From Diphasiastrum complanatum (lineage: Eukaryota; Streptophyta; Lycopodiopsida; Lycopodiales; Lycopodiaceae), in the NCBI GenBank assembly GCA_029204225.1, contig CM055096.1:74807521-74871520 (forward strand): a stretch of DNA of 64,000 bases, read 5' to 3'. A model generated the notes under the pieces. The model did no database searches. It was given only the letters and a program-made list of their open reading frames with translations, and had not been told where the DNA came from. Positions 33,266 to 45,400 of the stretch are shown one piece after another. Made by a program: the position numbers and the translations under genes. The first letter of the stretch is position 1, and every line of letters starts with the position of its first letter.

Positions 33266-36200
33266 CCTTCAATCCTGTACCAGGTATGTGTTTCTGTTTA
33301 TTGAATGAAAAAAGCTTGTCATTTGTTTGTCTGCATCTATGCTGTAGAATAGTTCTGTTTTTGCTATTGATCCATGTTGTGTGCAGCTTGACTTGCAATC
33401 CCAAGTTAAGTATATCACTATGGATGCTGATATGCAGCTCTTTGAATTGTCCCTGTACAACCAAAGATCCTGTCTTTTTGACCTGCCATTTACGTTCTTT
33501 GTAAATTAGTAGCTTGCAGAAAATGTAGCATCAAATAGGTCTTATAGAATAGTTTTTATCAAACAGTGCTCACTTAAGATGGGGTCTCTAGTTGTGTAGA
33601 AGAAACGATTAAGGATGGCAAGTTTCATCCCGTCTATTGCAAGTCAGTCGATTATCATTTTTGCTAGAAATTGGCAAAATTCTTAAACTCTTCAGGCTTA
33701 TTCTAGATGTAGTGCAGTCATTCAGCAAAATCTTTCCCAAATAAAATATTGATTATTTTGACTTGACATTTATGGAAGAGTAAACATTCATCAAATTCTG
33801 ATTTAAACATTCATGTGGTAACAATGTATACCAAAGTTTGATACCAAGTGTCATCAGCGCTCCAATGACCTTGTTATGGTAAATCAGTATATGTATTATA
33901 GCTTTTTAAAAGAAGAATGTAGTACAAGTTCCCATCAGTACAGAAGCACAAGTTCCCATCAGTATGGAACCCATTCTGTACAAAACTTTGTTAAGATTAT
34001 TTAAGGTTGAACAAATACAAATTAATAATCAAAATTGGCCTGTTTGTATGGAATGAGATGTGGGATCTAGAAACCCTGAAATAATTACTTATGCTTTGAC
34101 GCATTTCACATTTTAGCTCAAATCTGTATGTCATAATTCATTTCAATGATTTTTGAAAAATAGCAACATACGGAGAACTTTCAATAATTCTTTAACGTGA
34201 GATAAAAATTGATAATGAATAAATCAATCAAAGCATATTGGATGTACAGAACAGAATCTGGGATCCAAACACCCCGGGATGGTATCTACTCTTTGACCAA
34301 TTTGATATATTAGCTCAAATTAATATGCTATATTTCATGTCGGCGATTCATCAAACAAAGATTTATAATGTCAAAAATGGCTAATCTACGTGAAGCATTT
34401 TGACCCATTTGACATATTAGATGAAATCTAAATGCTTATGTTGGATTGGATTCGTTTTGTATTATATCTTTGAGATTGCTGTCCGTCCATTTCACTTTGC
34501 ATCATTCTCTTTGAGTAATATGAATCTTCATTAAATTTTCAGGAATCAAGTGTTTGGCATCCAAATGCCATGAAATAGTTTTGTCCAGCAGATGGATTTT
34601 CAAACTCCTTGAACTTGGCACAAAGAAATAAAGAGTCCTCAAACTGCTACTTATTAATGTTTCCTTAACATTTCAATCTATTCATTTTCTAACCATTCTT
34701 ATTGGTGATATGAGTAAACACAGTCTACTTTTAGATTCTTTCTGCCTTCCAGTAAACAAATAAAAAATCACGTGGGCTTAAGTAAGTACCTTCCAACAAA
34801 ATGCATCTAAGGTTCCCTGGCATTTCAAAATCAGCTGGTTCTGAATCGGACAAATTGGCATTACGGCTGGTTCAGTCCATGCTGATTCAAATGAAAAAAA
34901 AATTGACCCGTTTAAAAAACCTCCCAAATTTGCTGCATATAATGTTATAAAACTAGAAAATAGTGAATGGTTTTTAATTTCATGCATTTAACATGAACAA
35001 AACTAGAGGGATTATTGCTGGTGGTAAGGGCTTGGGGTTTAGGGTTCAAGAATTGGGTTTAAAGAATATTTAGCCCCCCTCTCGATTCTTTGTGATTCAA
35101 ACCAGGATGTTGTGGTTTGGTTCTGATACAATCCCGATTTGGTATATACTATACACTAAAGGCATTTTTGGATAATTACAACTTCTTATATCTACAATAA
35201 TTTATGGGCAGTTAACTGCTAGTTAAATCCACATCATGCCCACTAACTGCATTTGCAAATTTGTAAAAGAAAGTTAAGGTGCTTAGGCATCATATTTTTG
35301 AGTCCTCTTGTATCTGTCCTTGATCACACAACAATCATGTCCATCAGATGTTTGGCACACATTATCTTGATAATATTGAAGTCAATATATCAATGTATCC
35401 AACCGACACTAATGAATTTGTGGTTCATCGAAAAGAGTGGCCCACTCGATTGGTCCTCGATAATACTAATTGAAGACTGCTATTCACCTATACCTGATAC
35501 CATACTAGATACTGTTAATTTGTACTAGATACAATTAGCTTATTGAGTTATAGGTATTTTGAATCACTTGTGCATATTAAATCAATTAGTGAAGCATAAT
35601 TAAATGTAGGTGTCAGGATCATATCTGAGTTTGGGTGTCAGTGCATCAAATTTCAACATTCTTGACCTTGTGGGGCATGTACCTTATCTGCTCGGCTTTG
35701 TGCATTGGACAGAGAAAATCAGTCTCTGTTTATTCGAAGCTGTAATCTGCATCTCAATGTGCTCATATAATTGGAAGAATCTTACAATATAGTGCAATTT
35801 CCTATACTAGATTCTGTGTATGCATTTCCTATACATTACCCACCATTCTTTGAGGGCATTGAGATTGCGGTGAGTTGGACTTTCAAAATAGAGCTCTTAT
35901 TCATTAACTTTTGCAAAATCAATTCACAGATTCATTACCGAATGCAAAGTCCATACCCACTTCATGCAATTTATATCGTCTGTATCAAATGGTCTTTTGC
36001 AGCAATCATCCGACTCCAGAAGCCACCAATGGAGTTATTGACCAGAATTGCAGCATATTGCCAAAACATCACATGCACCTTATAAACTTGTTGAAAGGGT
36101 TCCTATATAGGAGTCGTGATCAGCGGAGGGAACGTATTGGGAGCTTTGTCACATTGCAATCAGTACATTTTGATAACAGCATGGACTAATTATGGAAAGT

Positions 36201-37590
36201 AAGCTTTTCAGCAATGTCTTGTTTTGGATCATGCTTAATGCCACACAACAGATAATGCATAAACTACTTCTACTTTCAGCATCATCCCTAGGATAATTGT
36301 AATATCCCTTTTTTGGCTATGTAAATTGTGTTCAGAAGAATATGGCCTTTTTTTGGTAATTGAATAAAGTGTATGAAGAGCTTTTCAAGGAAGGCAGTGC
36401 CGAGCTAGTTTTTTTTCCTTTTTCACGTGAATAGATTTTCGCAGACATGCCTAACACAATCATTTCTAACAAAATATTGAAAATAGTGGTCATATTCACT
36501 TGGAACAATTTCATCCTCTACATACGTATGTTCAATCTGCTTGCTGTTATAGACATTTAGATGGATTTGATCTTTGTTGCTGGCTTGTTCAGATTCATAA
36601 TATTTACTTTGGTCTCTTACATTTTTTCAAGTTACGCAAGCAGTTTTGTGATACGTGTCAATGACGGTGGCTCATTGTTGGATTTTTAGATTATGAAATT
36701 GTGGCACAATCTCAATGGTTTGTTGCTCTGAGCACATTATACATAAAGTGCTTAGCCTATGATGAGAGGAGCAATGCTATAATGATATATGATAGAAGAC
36801 TAATGGTGGAAAGCTCATTCGGTTGATTTATGATGCTTCACTTAAATGTGCATTTATCTAGAGTTTTAGAAATTGCTCATAATACATTAACTTTGTTTGT
36901 TATTTGCATCCAAGCCACTTGCCTTGAATGGTAGTATGCTGTCATAAGAAGGGCAAGGATATATCCCATGGGGTTTAACTTTGTATCCACTATTAGTGTG
37001 CAATAGTCTTGAATTCCAGGTCCTCACTTTATTTATATATTTGCCTAGTCAATAATATATTGTAGCATTTTGGCGCTTCTGCATAACTAGAAAAGAGCAG
37101 AGGTAAGTTTTATTGATGATTTTTGCACTCACAAAACAATAGGTGATGCCATTTTAGATGCTACCAATTTGTTACGGAAGTTGATGCATAAGTAGAAAAG
37201 ATCAAATGATAATGTCACTCCAACTCATGACCGAATTAGAGTCGATGTTGACATTATTGAACGATCACAACTTATGTGAAAATGATTTCTTGAAAAGTTT
37301 GAGAAAGATCAATTTCACAATAACACAAACTTATGTGAAAATGATAGTGACTTAACAAGAAGATTAAGTTTTATGTAAGGATAACAAATATTGACTTAAC
37401 AAGACGATCAAAAGTCTTCTATAAGGATAACAAATATCACAATAGATGTAGTCCTCCATTTCAAGGTGTATACTTCTTTTTTGGAAAAGCTTGATGTGGC
37501 CTTTGTTGCTCTTAAGTTTGAAAATAGAAATATGTTGTTTTCTAAAATTTCTTACTTTGCATTTGAATTACTGTGTGTTCTTTGGACATT
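33266..37590. other. 3' UTR of FPA-like gene and intergenic DNA
   Basis: The first 250 bp or so is probably 3' UTR. An intron may lie within it (GTATGTGT at about 33,283 to TGTGCAG at about 33,387). Beyond that no gene is recognisable. A degenerate repeat occurs three times (about 34,095-34,140, 34,290-34,335, 34,398-34,440; TTTGAC...ATTT.ACAT.TTAG). A 17-bp direct repeat (ACAAGTTCCCATCAGTA) lies at about 33,925-33,966. Open frames of up to about 100 codons here look random. Confidence 0.45.
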
Positions 37591-37599
37591 GTCGTGTGC

Positions 37600-38465
37600 G
37601 AACTGAAGCATCCTAGACTAGAATCCATACATAAGCATAAACGTCCTACCTTTTGTTATGTATCTCCAAGGGATGTAGCAAACCATCAACTTTTAGCCAT
37701 TCAACCTTTGTGAGTTGACACTGTTTACATTTTGCAACATATGATTCTATCGAAGGCTTCATTTTTGCCAAAAGATATCTCTTCGAACTAAATCCAATGT
37801 CCTATCTACCCTCAGATATCTTGCACATGGCACTTCATATCGCTTGTACACAATCTTGCTTTTAACCATGACATCGTTAGGTACACAAACTTTTCATTTA
37901 TGAACAAAAGTTCATTTTGAATAGAAAAGGGACCAAAGTATTTGTCATTGCAACATAATCCTTCAAATGAATGGTGTAAATATGTAGAAAGTATTGTGAA
38001 AGAAAAGCATCAACTACTTTATTTTTTGAAGCTTTTACATTTTGAATCTTAGAATTCTTGCATAAGTTAAGCTTAATGAGCTTTTCAATCCCTAAGATCT
38101 GATTGTTACATAAATATTTAAGAGGTTGATGATCTGTGCCAATGAAAAGCTTATTACCAGATAAGCAATGTCTCCACGTTTTGAGTTTCTGGATCATAGC
38201 CAAGAGGGCTTATCTTTAGTATACTTCAATTTTGAATCGGACAAGTTTCAAAGGCTATTGGTTTATCATCATGAAATATAATTGCTTTTCTAATTGCCAA
38301 ATCACTAGCTAATGTCTTAACAACAAATGGTTTATCAAAATTTGCAAGTTGCAGCACTAGAGTCGAAGGAATTAGATCTTTGAGTTTACATAGACATATA
38401 CCTAGTTCTTCATTCGATTTAATAGTATGACTAGGTTTTACTTTCGTACTTTTCTTTCCCTTCAA
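37600..38465 (-). mobile_element. Ty3/gypsy RNase H and integrase-finger fragment
   Basis: On the minus strand, 38,465-38,226 reads STLVLQLANFDKPFVVKTLA and ASDLAIRKAIIFHDDKPIAF. Then 38,203-37,898 reads MIQKLKTWRHCLSGNKLFIG and TDHQPLKYLC, gypsy RNase H with a break between the parts. At about 37,790-37,660 follows the integrase finger region (YVAKCKQCQLTKVE, GLLHPLEI). The integrase core is not visible; the sequence decays by about 37,600. Confidence 0.82.
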
Positions 38466-38542
38466 AAAAACTATTGAGGGATGTGGCTACTTGAGCATAA
38501 ACCTCAATATACTTATGAAACTAAACAATGAACTCTAGAAAT

Positions 38543-38656
38543 TGTTAAAATTTCACAATTCTAGCTTGACCAATTTTGGTCCCATGCATTGTAATTGGCA
38601 AAATGGCCATGTAATTGGATGCCACACGTGCCAAATAGCATAGGATGCTTTCCAAA
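38543..38656 (+). repeat. Truncated 5' LTR of a Copia element
   Basis: It begins TGTTAAAATTTCACAATTC and matches the first part of the LTR at 40,918 (shared GGCAAAATGGCCATGTAATT and GCCACAC.TGCCAAATAGC). Similarity ends near 38,653, where gag coding sequence is joined. A deletion removed most of this LTR, the primer site and the gag start. Confidence 0.82.
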
Positions 38657-39690
38657 GTGTGGATTTTGCTATGCAATTATGGGCAAGTTGCCCTCACTTG
38701 AAGATCTCCAAGGAGAGCAAAGGCAAATCCAAAGGCAAAGGAGCTGCATTCAGGAGGAACCAAGTCAAAGGTGAAGATCAAGAAGGATCTTCAAGTCCAA
38801 GCTCGAGCAAGCCAAAGAAGGATAAGTCAAAGATCAAGTGCTACTTTTGTAGCAAGATGGGGCACTATGCCTCAGAGTGCTTCAAGATGAAGCAAGCTCA
38901 AAGTCAAGCGAAAACCTAGGCCAAGAGGAAGAGGAGAGCTCTCATGAAGACTCTGTCATGATGTCACTCATCTTCAAGCATAAGAGGTGAAGACCCTTGG
39001 TGGATAAGTGGGGCTAGCTCCCACATGACAAGTAAGAGGGAGTAATTTCAACCTTACCTACCTATGATGGACCTGTCAAGCCAATTTTTATAGCAGATGA
39101 TTATGCTTGTAAGGTAGAAGGCATAGGATCCATACCTTTATGCTTGGGATCTTCAAGGAAGATCAAGATAGATAATGTACTTTACATTCGTAGTGTCACT
39201 AAGAGCTTACGTAGTGTAGGAAAATTGCTTGAAAATGGATTTCTTGTGGAGTTCCCCACAAATGCACGTAACATCAAGAAGAATGGGAAGATCATAGCAA
39301 GAGGAAGAAGGTTTGGGAGGTTGTTTAACCTTCATGCTTTTGTTGATCCTAACCAATTTGTGATGGTAGCCAAGGAAGACAATATGACGACATTTGATTT
39401 GTGGCACAAGAGGCTTGGTCACATTAATACCAAGTCTATGGAAGCCATGCGCAAGGAGGAGCTTGCTCTAGGCCTTCCAAGATCCATGGAAAAAGGAGGA
39501 AAATGTTTGTGAGGATGTGCTTTGGCTAAATCACAGAGGTTGTCTTTCCGTAACTCTATCACTAAGACTACTCACCCTCTTGAGTTGATCCATTTGGATG
39601 TACATTTTGCAAGCACAAGAAACAATGGTGGAGACACAATGTTTATGACCTTGAATGATGAATCCTCTAAGTATCATATTGGCAAAGATA
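38657..39690 (+). mobile_element. Copia gag knuckle, protease remnant and integrase start
   Basis: The gag C-terminus has a CX2CX4HX4C knuckle (KCYFCSKMGHYASECF, about 38,836-38,883) behind a Lys/Ser-rich stretch. The protease start reads WWISGASSHMTSK with the catalytic Asp missing. After a frame break come NVLYIRSVTKSLRSVGKLLE and the pre-integrase block DLWHKRLGHINTKSMEAM. After a stop at 39,510-39,512 come GCALAKSQRLSFRNSITKTT and LELIHLDVHF, the integrase start with its first Asp. The remaining integrase decays after about 39,680. Confidence 0.88.
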
Positions 39691-40079
39691 TGGTTGATAT
39701 CAAGGAGGAGCTTGCAAGAGGAGGAACAAAATCTGAGAGCTTCAACTATTTCAAAGAGATCCACAAGAGCAAAAATGGAGCTATCAATGATCATTTTTGT
39801 GGACAAGGAAATGCAAGTTGGAGAGGGGAGTACATTTTGTACTTCATTTATCAAAGTTTGTAATGAAGTTGCTTTGGAATGCAAGGTGGTTGTCATGTCT
39901 AGTTACTCTTGAATGTGCTAGAAGTAAGCATGATATTTTCATTCATAGGTTGAAAGATTGTGACTTTATTTTCAAAGAGGCATATTGTGAACCTTGTATG
40001 AGAGTAAGTGAATCATCCTTGAAGGTTACTTATCTCCATACGAGTATTTCGCCTCATTAGCTTCAAATTCAACAAGTAT

Positions 40080-40811
40080 GTGATGCAAATTGCTAGTGGT
40101 AAGCAATTGACTAGTCAATTTGGCATAAATCATCTTTGTGATTGTTTTGTTGACTTGAAAGATTATCACGATGAGAAGGAAAACATTCAGGTTTTGAGAC
40201 TGGAAAACAAAGTTCTTGAGAGTCTTGAAGAAGATCATGGTTTGGATCCATGTTTTCATCATCATCACCAAGAGGGAGTGGGCATGATGAAGGAAAAAGA
40301 CATCAAGGAGGAACCCGAGAAGGAGCACTTGTCTCAAGGAAAAGGAGACCTGAATCTACATCATTATAAAGGCTTGAGTAAAGAGAAAGGAGCAGCAAGG
40401 AAGCTTATTCATATCTCCCTTTACTCATCTTACTTTATGTTTGATAGAAGGCATGTCATGAATTTGACAATGTTCTTTGATGATGCTAGTAGGACCATTG
40501 TTTTTCATCCTATATCTTATGATGATGAAATGGTGCTCACTACTTTAATTGAAGTTTCAAATAATAAATCAAAGGCCTCATCTTGCGATCCTTTCAAGAT
40601 TTGGTTGTATGTGCTTCATACAAAAGTTGGATCTTATGGAAAGTTGCTGTTTTTTCATGTTTATTTTGAGGAGGAGACTCTCATTTTGCAGCCCAAGGTG
40701 TTCATTCAACAATCTACCATAGACAGCTTGGATCTTGAAGACAACCTTTATGGAGCTCTCACTACATTTGACAACTTGGAGCTCAAATTATGTTCTTATT
40801 GTAATGAGTGA
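40080..40811 (+). CDS. 243-codon ORF in the pol position of a Copia element, function unknown
   Basis: An uninterrupted frame lies between integrase remnants and the 3' polypurine tract, where Copia reverse transcriptase would normally be. It has an acidic/lysine-rich N-half with a short His run (HHHH), then a hydrophobic, aromatic C-half (YSSYFMFDRRHVMNLTMFF; ISYDDEMVLTTLIEV; YGKLLFFHVYFEEETLILQ). No RT motif (YVDD) is present. Codons 1-30 may not be coding; the start is uncertain. It is in the same strand as the element and ends about 100 bp before the polypurine tract. It could be a sequence captured by the element or decayed pol. Confidence 0.4.
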   Translation: MMQIASGKQLTSQFGINHLCDCFVDLKDYHDEKENIQVLRLENKVLESLEEDHGLDPCFHHHHQEGVGMMKEKDIKEEPEKEHLSQGKGDLNLHHYKGLSKEKGAARKLIHISLYSSYFMFDRRHVMNLTMFFDDASRTIVFHPISYDDEMVLTTLIEVSNNKSKASSCDPFKIWLYVLHTKVGSYGKLLFFHVYFEEETLILQPKVFIQQSTIDSLDLEDNLYGALTTFDNLELKLCSYCNE

Positions 40812-40907
40812 TCATACTCACTATACATACATCTAGAACTTGATAATTATGTTGTTTTTATGCATGTAATTATTATTGATCCAGGATAGTCTCATCAAAC
40901 TAAATTG

Positions 40908-42271
40908 TGAGGAGGAGTGTTAAAATTTCACAATTCTAGCTTTGACCAATTTCACAATTCTAGCTTGACCAATTTTGGTCACATGTATTGTAATTGGCAA
41001 AATGGCCATGTAATTGGATGCCACACATGCCAAATAGCATATGATGCTTTCCCAAAACTTCATTCCTCATATTATATTGTGATAGTACCTTTGGAATGAG
41101 GCTAGATAGGCTAGAGAGATTCTAGGAGCTAAAAATAACATGTTTTACATTGTTTGTGGATCTTGGAATCTTGACCCCAAATTAGGGTGGATCCAATGAC
41201 CTAATAGGTTAGATGTTAGGGTTAGGGTATGATAAGTACATTGAATCCCTAAAATGCTCAGTTCCGAGTTACAAATGTATAAATAAGTGATGGTTGCTCC
41301 ATCAATGAATGAGCAAAATCGAGATTTTCCTTCTTGACTAGCTTGAGTCTATGATTTGATTGATGAATGCTATTGGCACATGATTTTTTGTGATCATTGG
41401 ATGAGTTTGGAGGTGTAGGTACAGTACACAGGCAGTAGTACACTCACACGTGTGAAGATTTTGGCATGCTTTTAGAGCTAATTCATGGAGTTCAAGCCAA
41501 TGTAAGCTAGGAATCAATGTATTGATTAGTAATCTAGCTTCTAGATCTTGATTGGATCTTAAGTAGGTGCTTTTTGTGAATGTTATCTATCTTGACTTTA
41601 TGGGTTTGACAAATTTTGTGAGTCAAGCACCTTGGTGTCATAAGTGGATAGGGCCATTTTTGGCTTTAGAGGTCAAATAGTCAAGTACACATGTTTTGTC
41701 ATCATTAGGCCAAAAGTCAATTATGATGTACCTTGAGCTAGTTAGGTTTCTTACAAGTGTCCAAGTTAGATTTGATGAGTGATCAAGTCAATGTGTTGGC
41801 AAAGAGTCAAGGGTCCAATCATAAGTGAAAGATTTGTTAGATGGGTTGAATCAAAATCAAGGGATGATGAATCACTCATCCAATAGGATTAGAGAGGTAA
41901 CAAAAAAAGGTGTCCAATAGGAATCAAGCATGGTCCACCTCGAGTTCCTACATATACTTTCAATTCTATCATAATTTTATGTGAGTTTATCATTTTTGTG
42001 TGTACTACCCGAGACCAAATTGTTGGATTCTCTCTCTACCCGAGAGCAACAAATTTTTGGGACTTAGTTTTTTTCATGAAGTACTTCCACACTTGTCAAA
42101 CTACTTTGATTATGAATGTATGCATGTAGAATTGTCTCTTTGCCGTAGAATTTGACATTGATCTTGGATTTCAATCGATAGTTGATCTATAGTGCAAGAA
42201 CAAAGCTTAGGAGATCAATTTTACACATTAGGGCATTCCCACACATGTGAATTTTCACATGATATCAGAGC
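40908..42271 (+). repeat. LTR flanked by polypurine tract and primer site
   Basis: A purine tract (TGAGGAGGAG, 40,908-40,917) precedes TGTTAAAATTTC at 40,918. The LTR runs to ...TTTTCACA at 42,258 (1,341 bp), followed by TGATATCAGAGCC, a one-mismatch initiator-tRNA primer site. A TATA box (GTATAAATAAG) lies at about 41,276-41,286. Near the left end a short segment is duplicated (CAATTTCACAATTCTAGCTT). The LTR is therefore the 3' LTR of the element to its left and also the 5' LTR of an element to its right. Confidence 0.78.
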
Positions 42272-42473
42272 CTACCTAAGTGTTTGATGCATCTATCATC
42301 CAAACTTTTCAAATTTTCATGAAAATCTAGATCTAGTAGTAGCCCTCCCGCCTGTCAACAAGGGTTAGAACACTGGATAGGTGCCTAATTATGAATATAT
42401 GCTACTTTTAGTTAGTTCTCTACTTTTTCCCTAACACTAGCACCACTAATACTACTCACCCCTAACTCTACTC
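42272..42473 (+). other. Leader remnant of a Copia element, target of a later insertion
   Basis: Noncoding leader downstream of the primer site at 42,259. It ends in TACTC (42,469-42,473), which is repeated at 45,574-45,578 as the target duplication of the inserted element. Confidence 0.6.
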
Positions 42474-45400
42474 TATTAGAATTAGTAAATGATAATGTTA
42501 GTTTCCCATAGGTTACTTTGACCCAAAAGGTCGAGACATGTAACCATGGGTTAGGTTTATTATTTAGACCATGTTAAGTCAGTTTTGGTTGAGTTGGACC
42601 CAATTTTGGTCCAGTAGTAATTTGTGGGTCCAAGTAAAGTCTAATTATGTTAAGGGACCCTATCTTGACTTTTGGGGGTGCCCTATAATTAGTAGTGGGT
42701 CTTGGAAAGTTCTAGAACTTAGAGTTTGGAAGAGCCTAGGCCATTGGAAGGCCTATTTATATGTACTCTTTGTTCATTTGTAATTCATTCCCTTTCAAGC
42801 ATTGCTACTACTTTCTCTCTCCTTGAGGGCGCCTAACCCTCTCTCTCCTCTTCTTCTTCCTCTTTTTCTTCTTCTTGTATATGGAGATTGAATGTTAGAA
42901 GGATCTTGGCACTTTGATTGCCTACATGGTATCAGTGCCATGGATCTTCTATGCTTGATTTAGGGCGCCCTACCAAAAGAGATCGTCTTCACTTAGGGAT
43001 CACAAAAATTCAGTACCTTTGCTGATATTTTGGAGTGAAGATCCATTTTTTTTGACTCTTTTCCGTTTTGCAGGAGGGCGTCACACATAAAAGAAGATAA
43101 CAAGATTTTGGGCGCCCAAAAATCAGGTGGTTCTTTGCTGATTTTTCAGGTTGCAGGAAGGCGCCATTAATTATCTTCTTCATGGATTCTTTTAGGTCGC
43201 CCACATCCGTGTAGGTTTATCCTATTTCCGTTGGTCCACTGCTGCCCTATTTTTCAGATTTGCTCCTTTGTAGGAGGGCGCCCATCTACAAACAATTTTT
43301 ATTTTTCTGATTTGGCTGAAAAATCAGCACCCTTGCTGATTTTACAAAGTGAAGATCCGCTTCTTTTTGCTTGTTTCCAGGTGTGGAAGAAGGCGCTAAT
43401 TTATTTGTGATGATCCGATCACATTCCGAGGCTGAAAATTGGACAGCATATTACCATTTGTAGGGCGTTGCCACAGCCCTATCCGTGTGTGTATTGTTCA
43501 CACTTTTTGGCAAGAAAGAAGGGTTCCGAAAAAAGCTTTGTTGGAGGCTAACCTGATTCTTTGCTTGCTGGTTTTTGAGTTTGTAATGCAATTTTAGGCC
43601 GAAATTTTCAGCACACAAGGCTTGTAGGAGGGTGAGTTCCTACATCCATCTAATGTGTGGTTTCGACACATTCCGGTGCTGATTTGTCAGACTTGATACT
43701 TGCTGGTTTTTGTGTCTTTTAGGGCACATTTAGGGTTTGAAAAAGTTTATCTTCTTGGCTGGTTCTTATGGCAAGAGATTTGGGAACGATTCGTACTTGT
43801 TCAGGTGAAAATATGTTGGATGGCACCAACTATTCTTTATGGAGTTGCAAGCTGAAATTTTGCATCGACGTGATGATCAAGAATTTATTGGTAACAAGAT
43901 CTATCTTATATCATTTGAGATTTTGCAAGACCTCTAAAAGTGCTTGGGAAACACTTTTAAAGATGTACCGAATAAAGGATTCATCATCATGCTTTCTCCT
44001 CTCTCCTTCATCCTCTTTGAAGGTAGAAGAGCAAAGCCATGCAAAGTTTGATCATTTTCTTTCTACAAGTACAAGTTTGCAACGGAATGTTGGTATGGTA
44101 AAGCATTCTTCTTCTCTTGAGCCATTTGTTGCAAATGATGGATGCATTAGTGAAGAACCTTATGAGCAAGCTTCTCAAGATAATGTTTTGGAAAAGGCTG
44201 AAATCAAGCATTCTTTGAAGCCATTTTGTACTAATGGAGGAGGGGAAAAAATCATGTCAATAAGTACATTGGTTCAAAGTGGCGTGTTGCTGGATTTTTT
44301 GGGTGTTCAAAGTGGCAAGCTGTTGGTTTTTTTCTTGAAGATCGTGGACACCAGATTCAGCCATGGTTTATTAATCATTTTCAGCCTATGTTACATTGTG
44401 AGCATCCTATTATGCATCGGGAATGGCCTACGGAAGGTTTTTGGACAGCAAGGTCCACATTTAGAACACTTTGGACATGAAAGTGTTGGTGATTTTGTGG
44501 CTGTTGGAGAGCTTGCTACAGCCTCTTGTTGGTTGTCCGAGTCTTTGCAGGATAGCAAAGCATCTTTTTACCTTGAAGGAAACACACATGCCTCACCAAA
44601 ATCAGTACCTTATGCTGATTTTCATGTTTTGATGCTTACTTCTTATGATGACGGTGTTGTCTTACCTAGTGTTGGTGAGCAGATTATTGATAGTAAGATT
44701 CGGGAGGATGTGATGGTAAAAGAGTATCATACTCTTCTTTATGAATCATGTGGTAAGAAGACTTATGGAATCATGTGGGAACCATTCATGGATTGCAAAT
44801 CCATATTTCGGCTTGTGGCTGGTTTTTTGGTTACTTACTTTGGATGGAGCATGCTTGTCTTCACTTTTCGACTTGATGCTACCGCACTTTGTATTCTACA
44901 TCTCTTCTACATCGGGCATGATTGGGGCTGAGATTTCGGCTACTTCGACTACTTCAAGCTGAATTTTTTTTTTTTTGACGGCATTAAGCTTGGACATTAA
45001 GCTACATCTTTTCTTTTTCGGCTACATGGAGTATGGGTAGCATGCAACACTTTGCATTTTTGTTGCAATTTTCATACTTCATGTCATGTTATGTTTTTTA
45101 CATTATCATTTAAGGAGGGTGTTAGAAGTAATAAATGATAATGTTAGTTTTCCATAGGTTACTTTGACCCAAAGGTCGAGACTTGTGTAACCATGGGTTA
45201 GGTTTATTATTTAGACCATGTTAAGTCAGTTTTAGGTGAGTTGGACCCAATTTTGGTCCAGTAGTAATTTGTGGGTCCAAGTAAAGTCTAATTATGTTAA
45301 GGGACCCTATCTTGACTTTCGGGGGTGCCCTATAATTAGTAGTGAGTCTTGGAAGATTCTAGAACTTAGAGTTTGGAAGAGTCTAGGCCCTTGGAAGGCC

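Noticed and set aside
35036-35052. Telomere-like GGTTTAGGGTT
   Set aside because: Only one to two units; no array.
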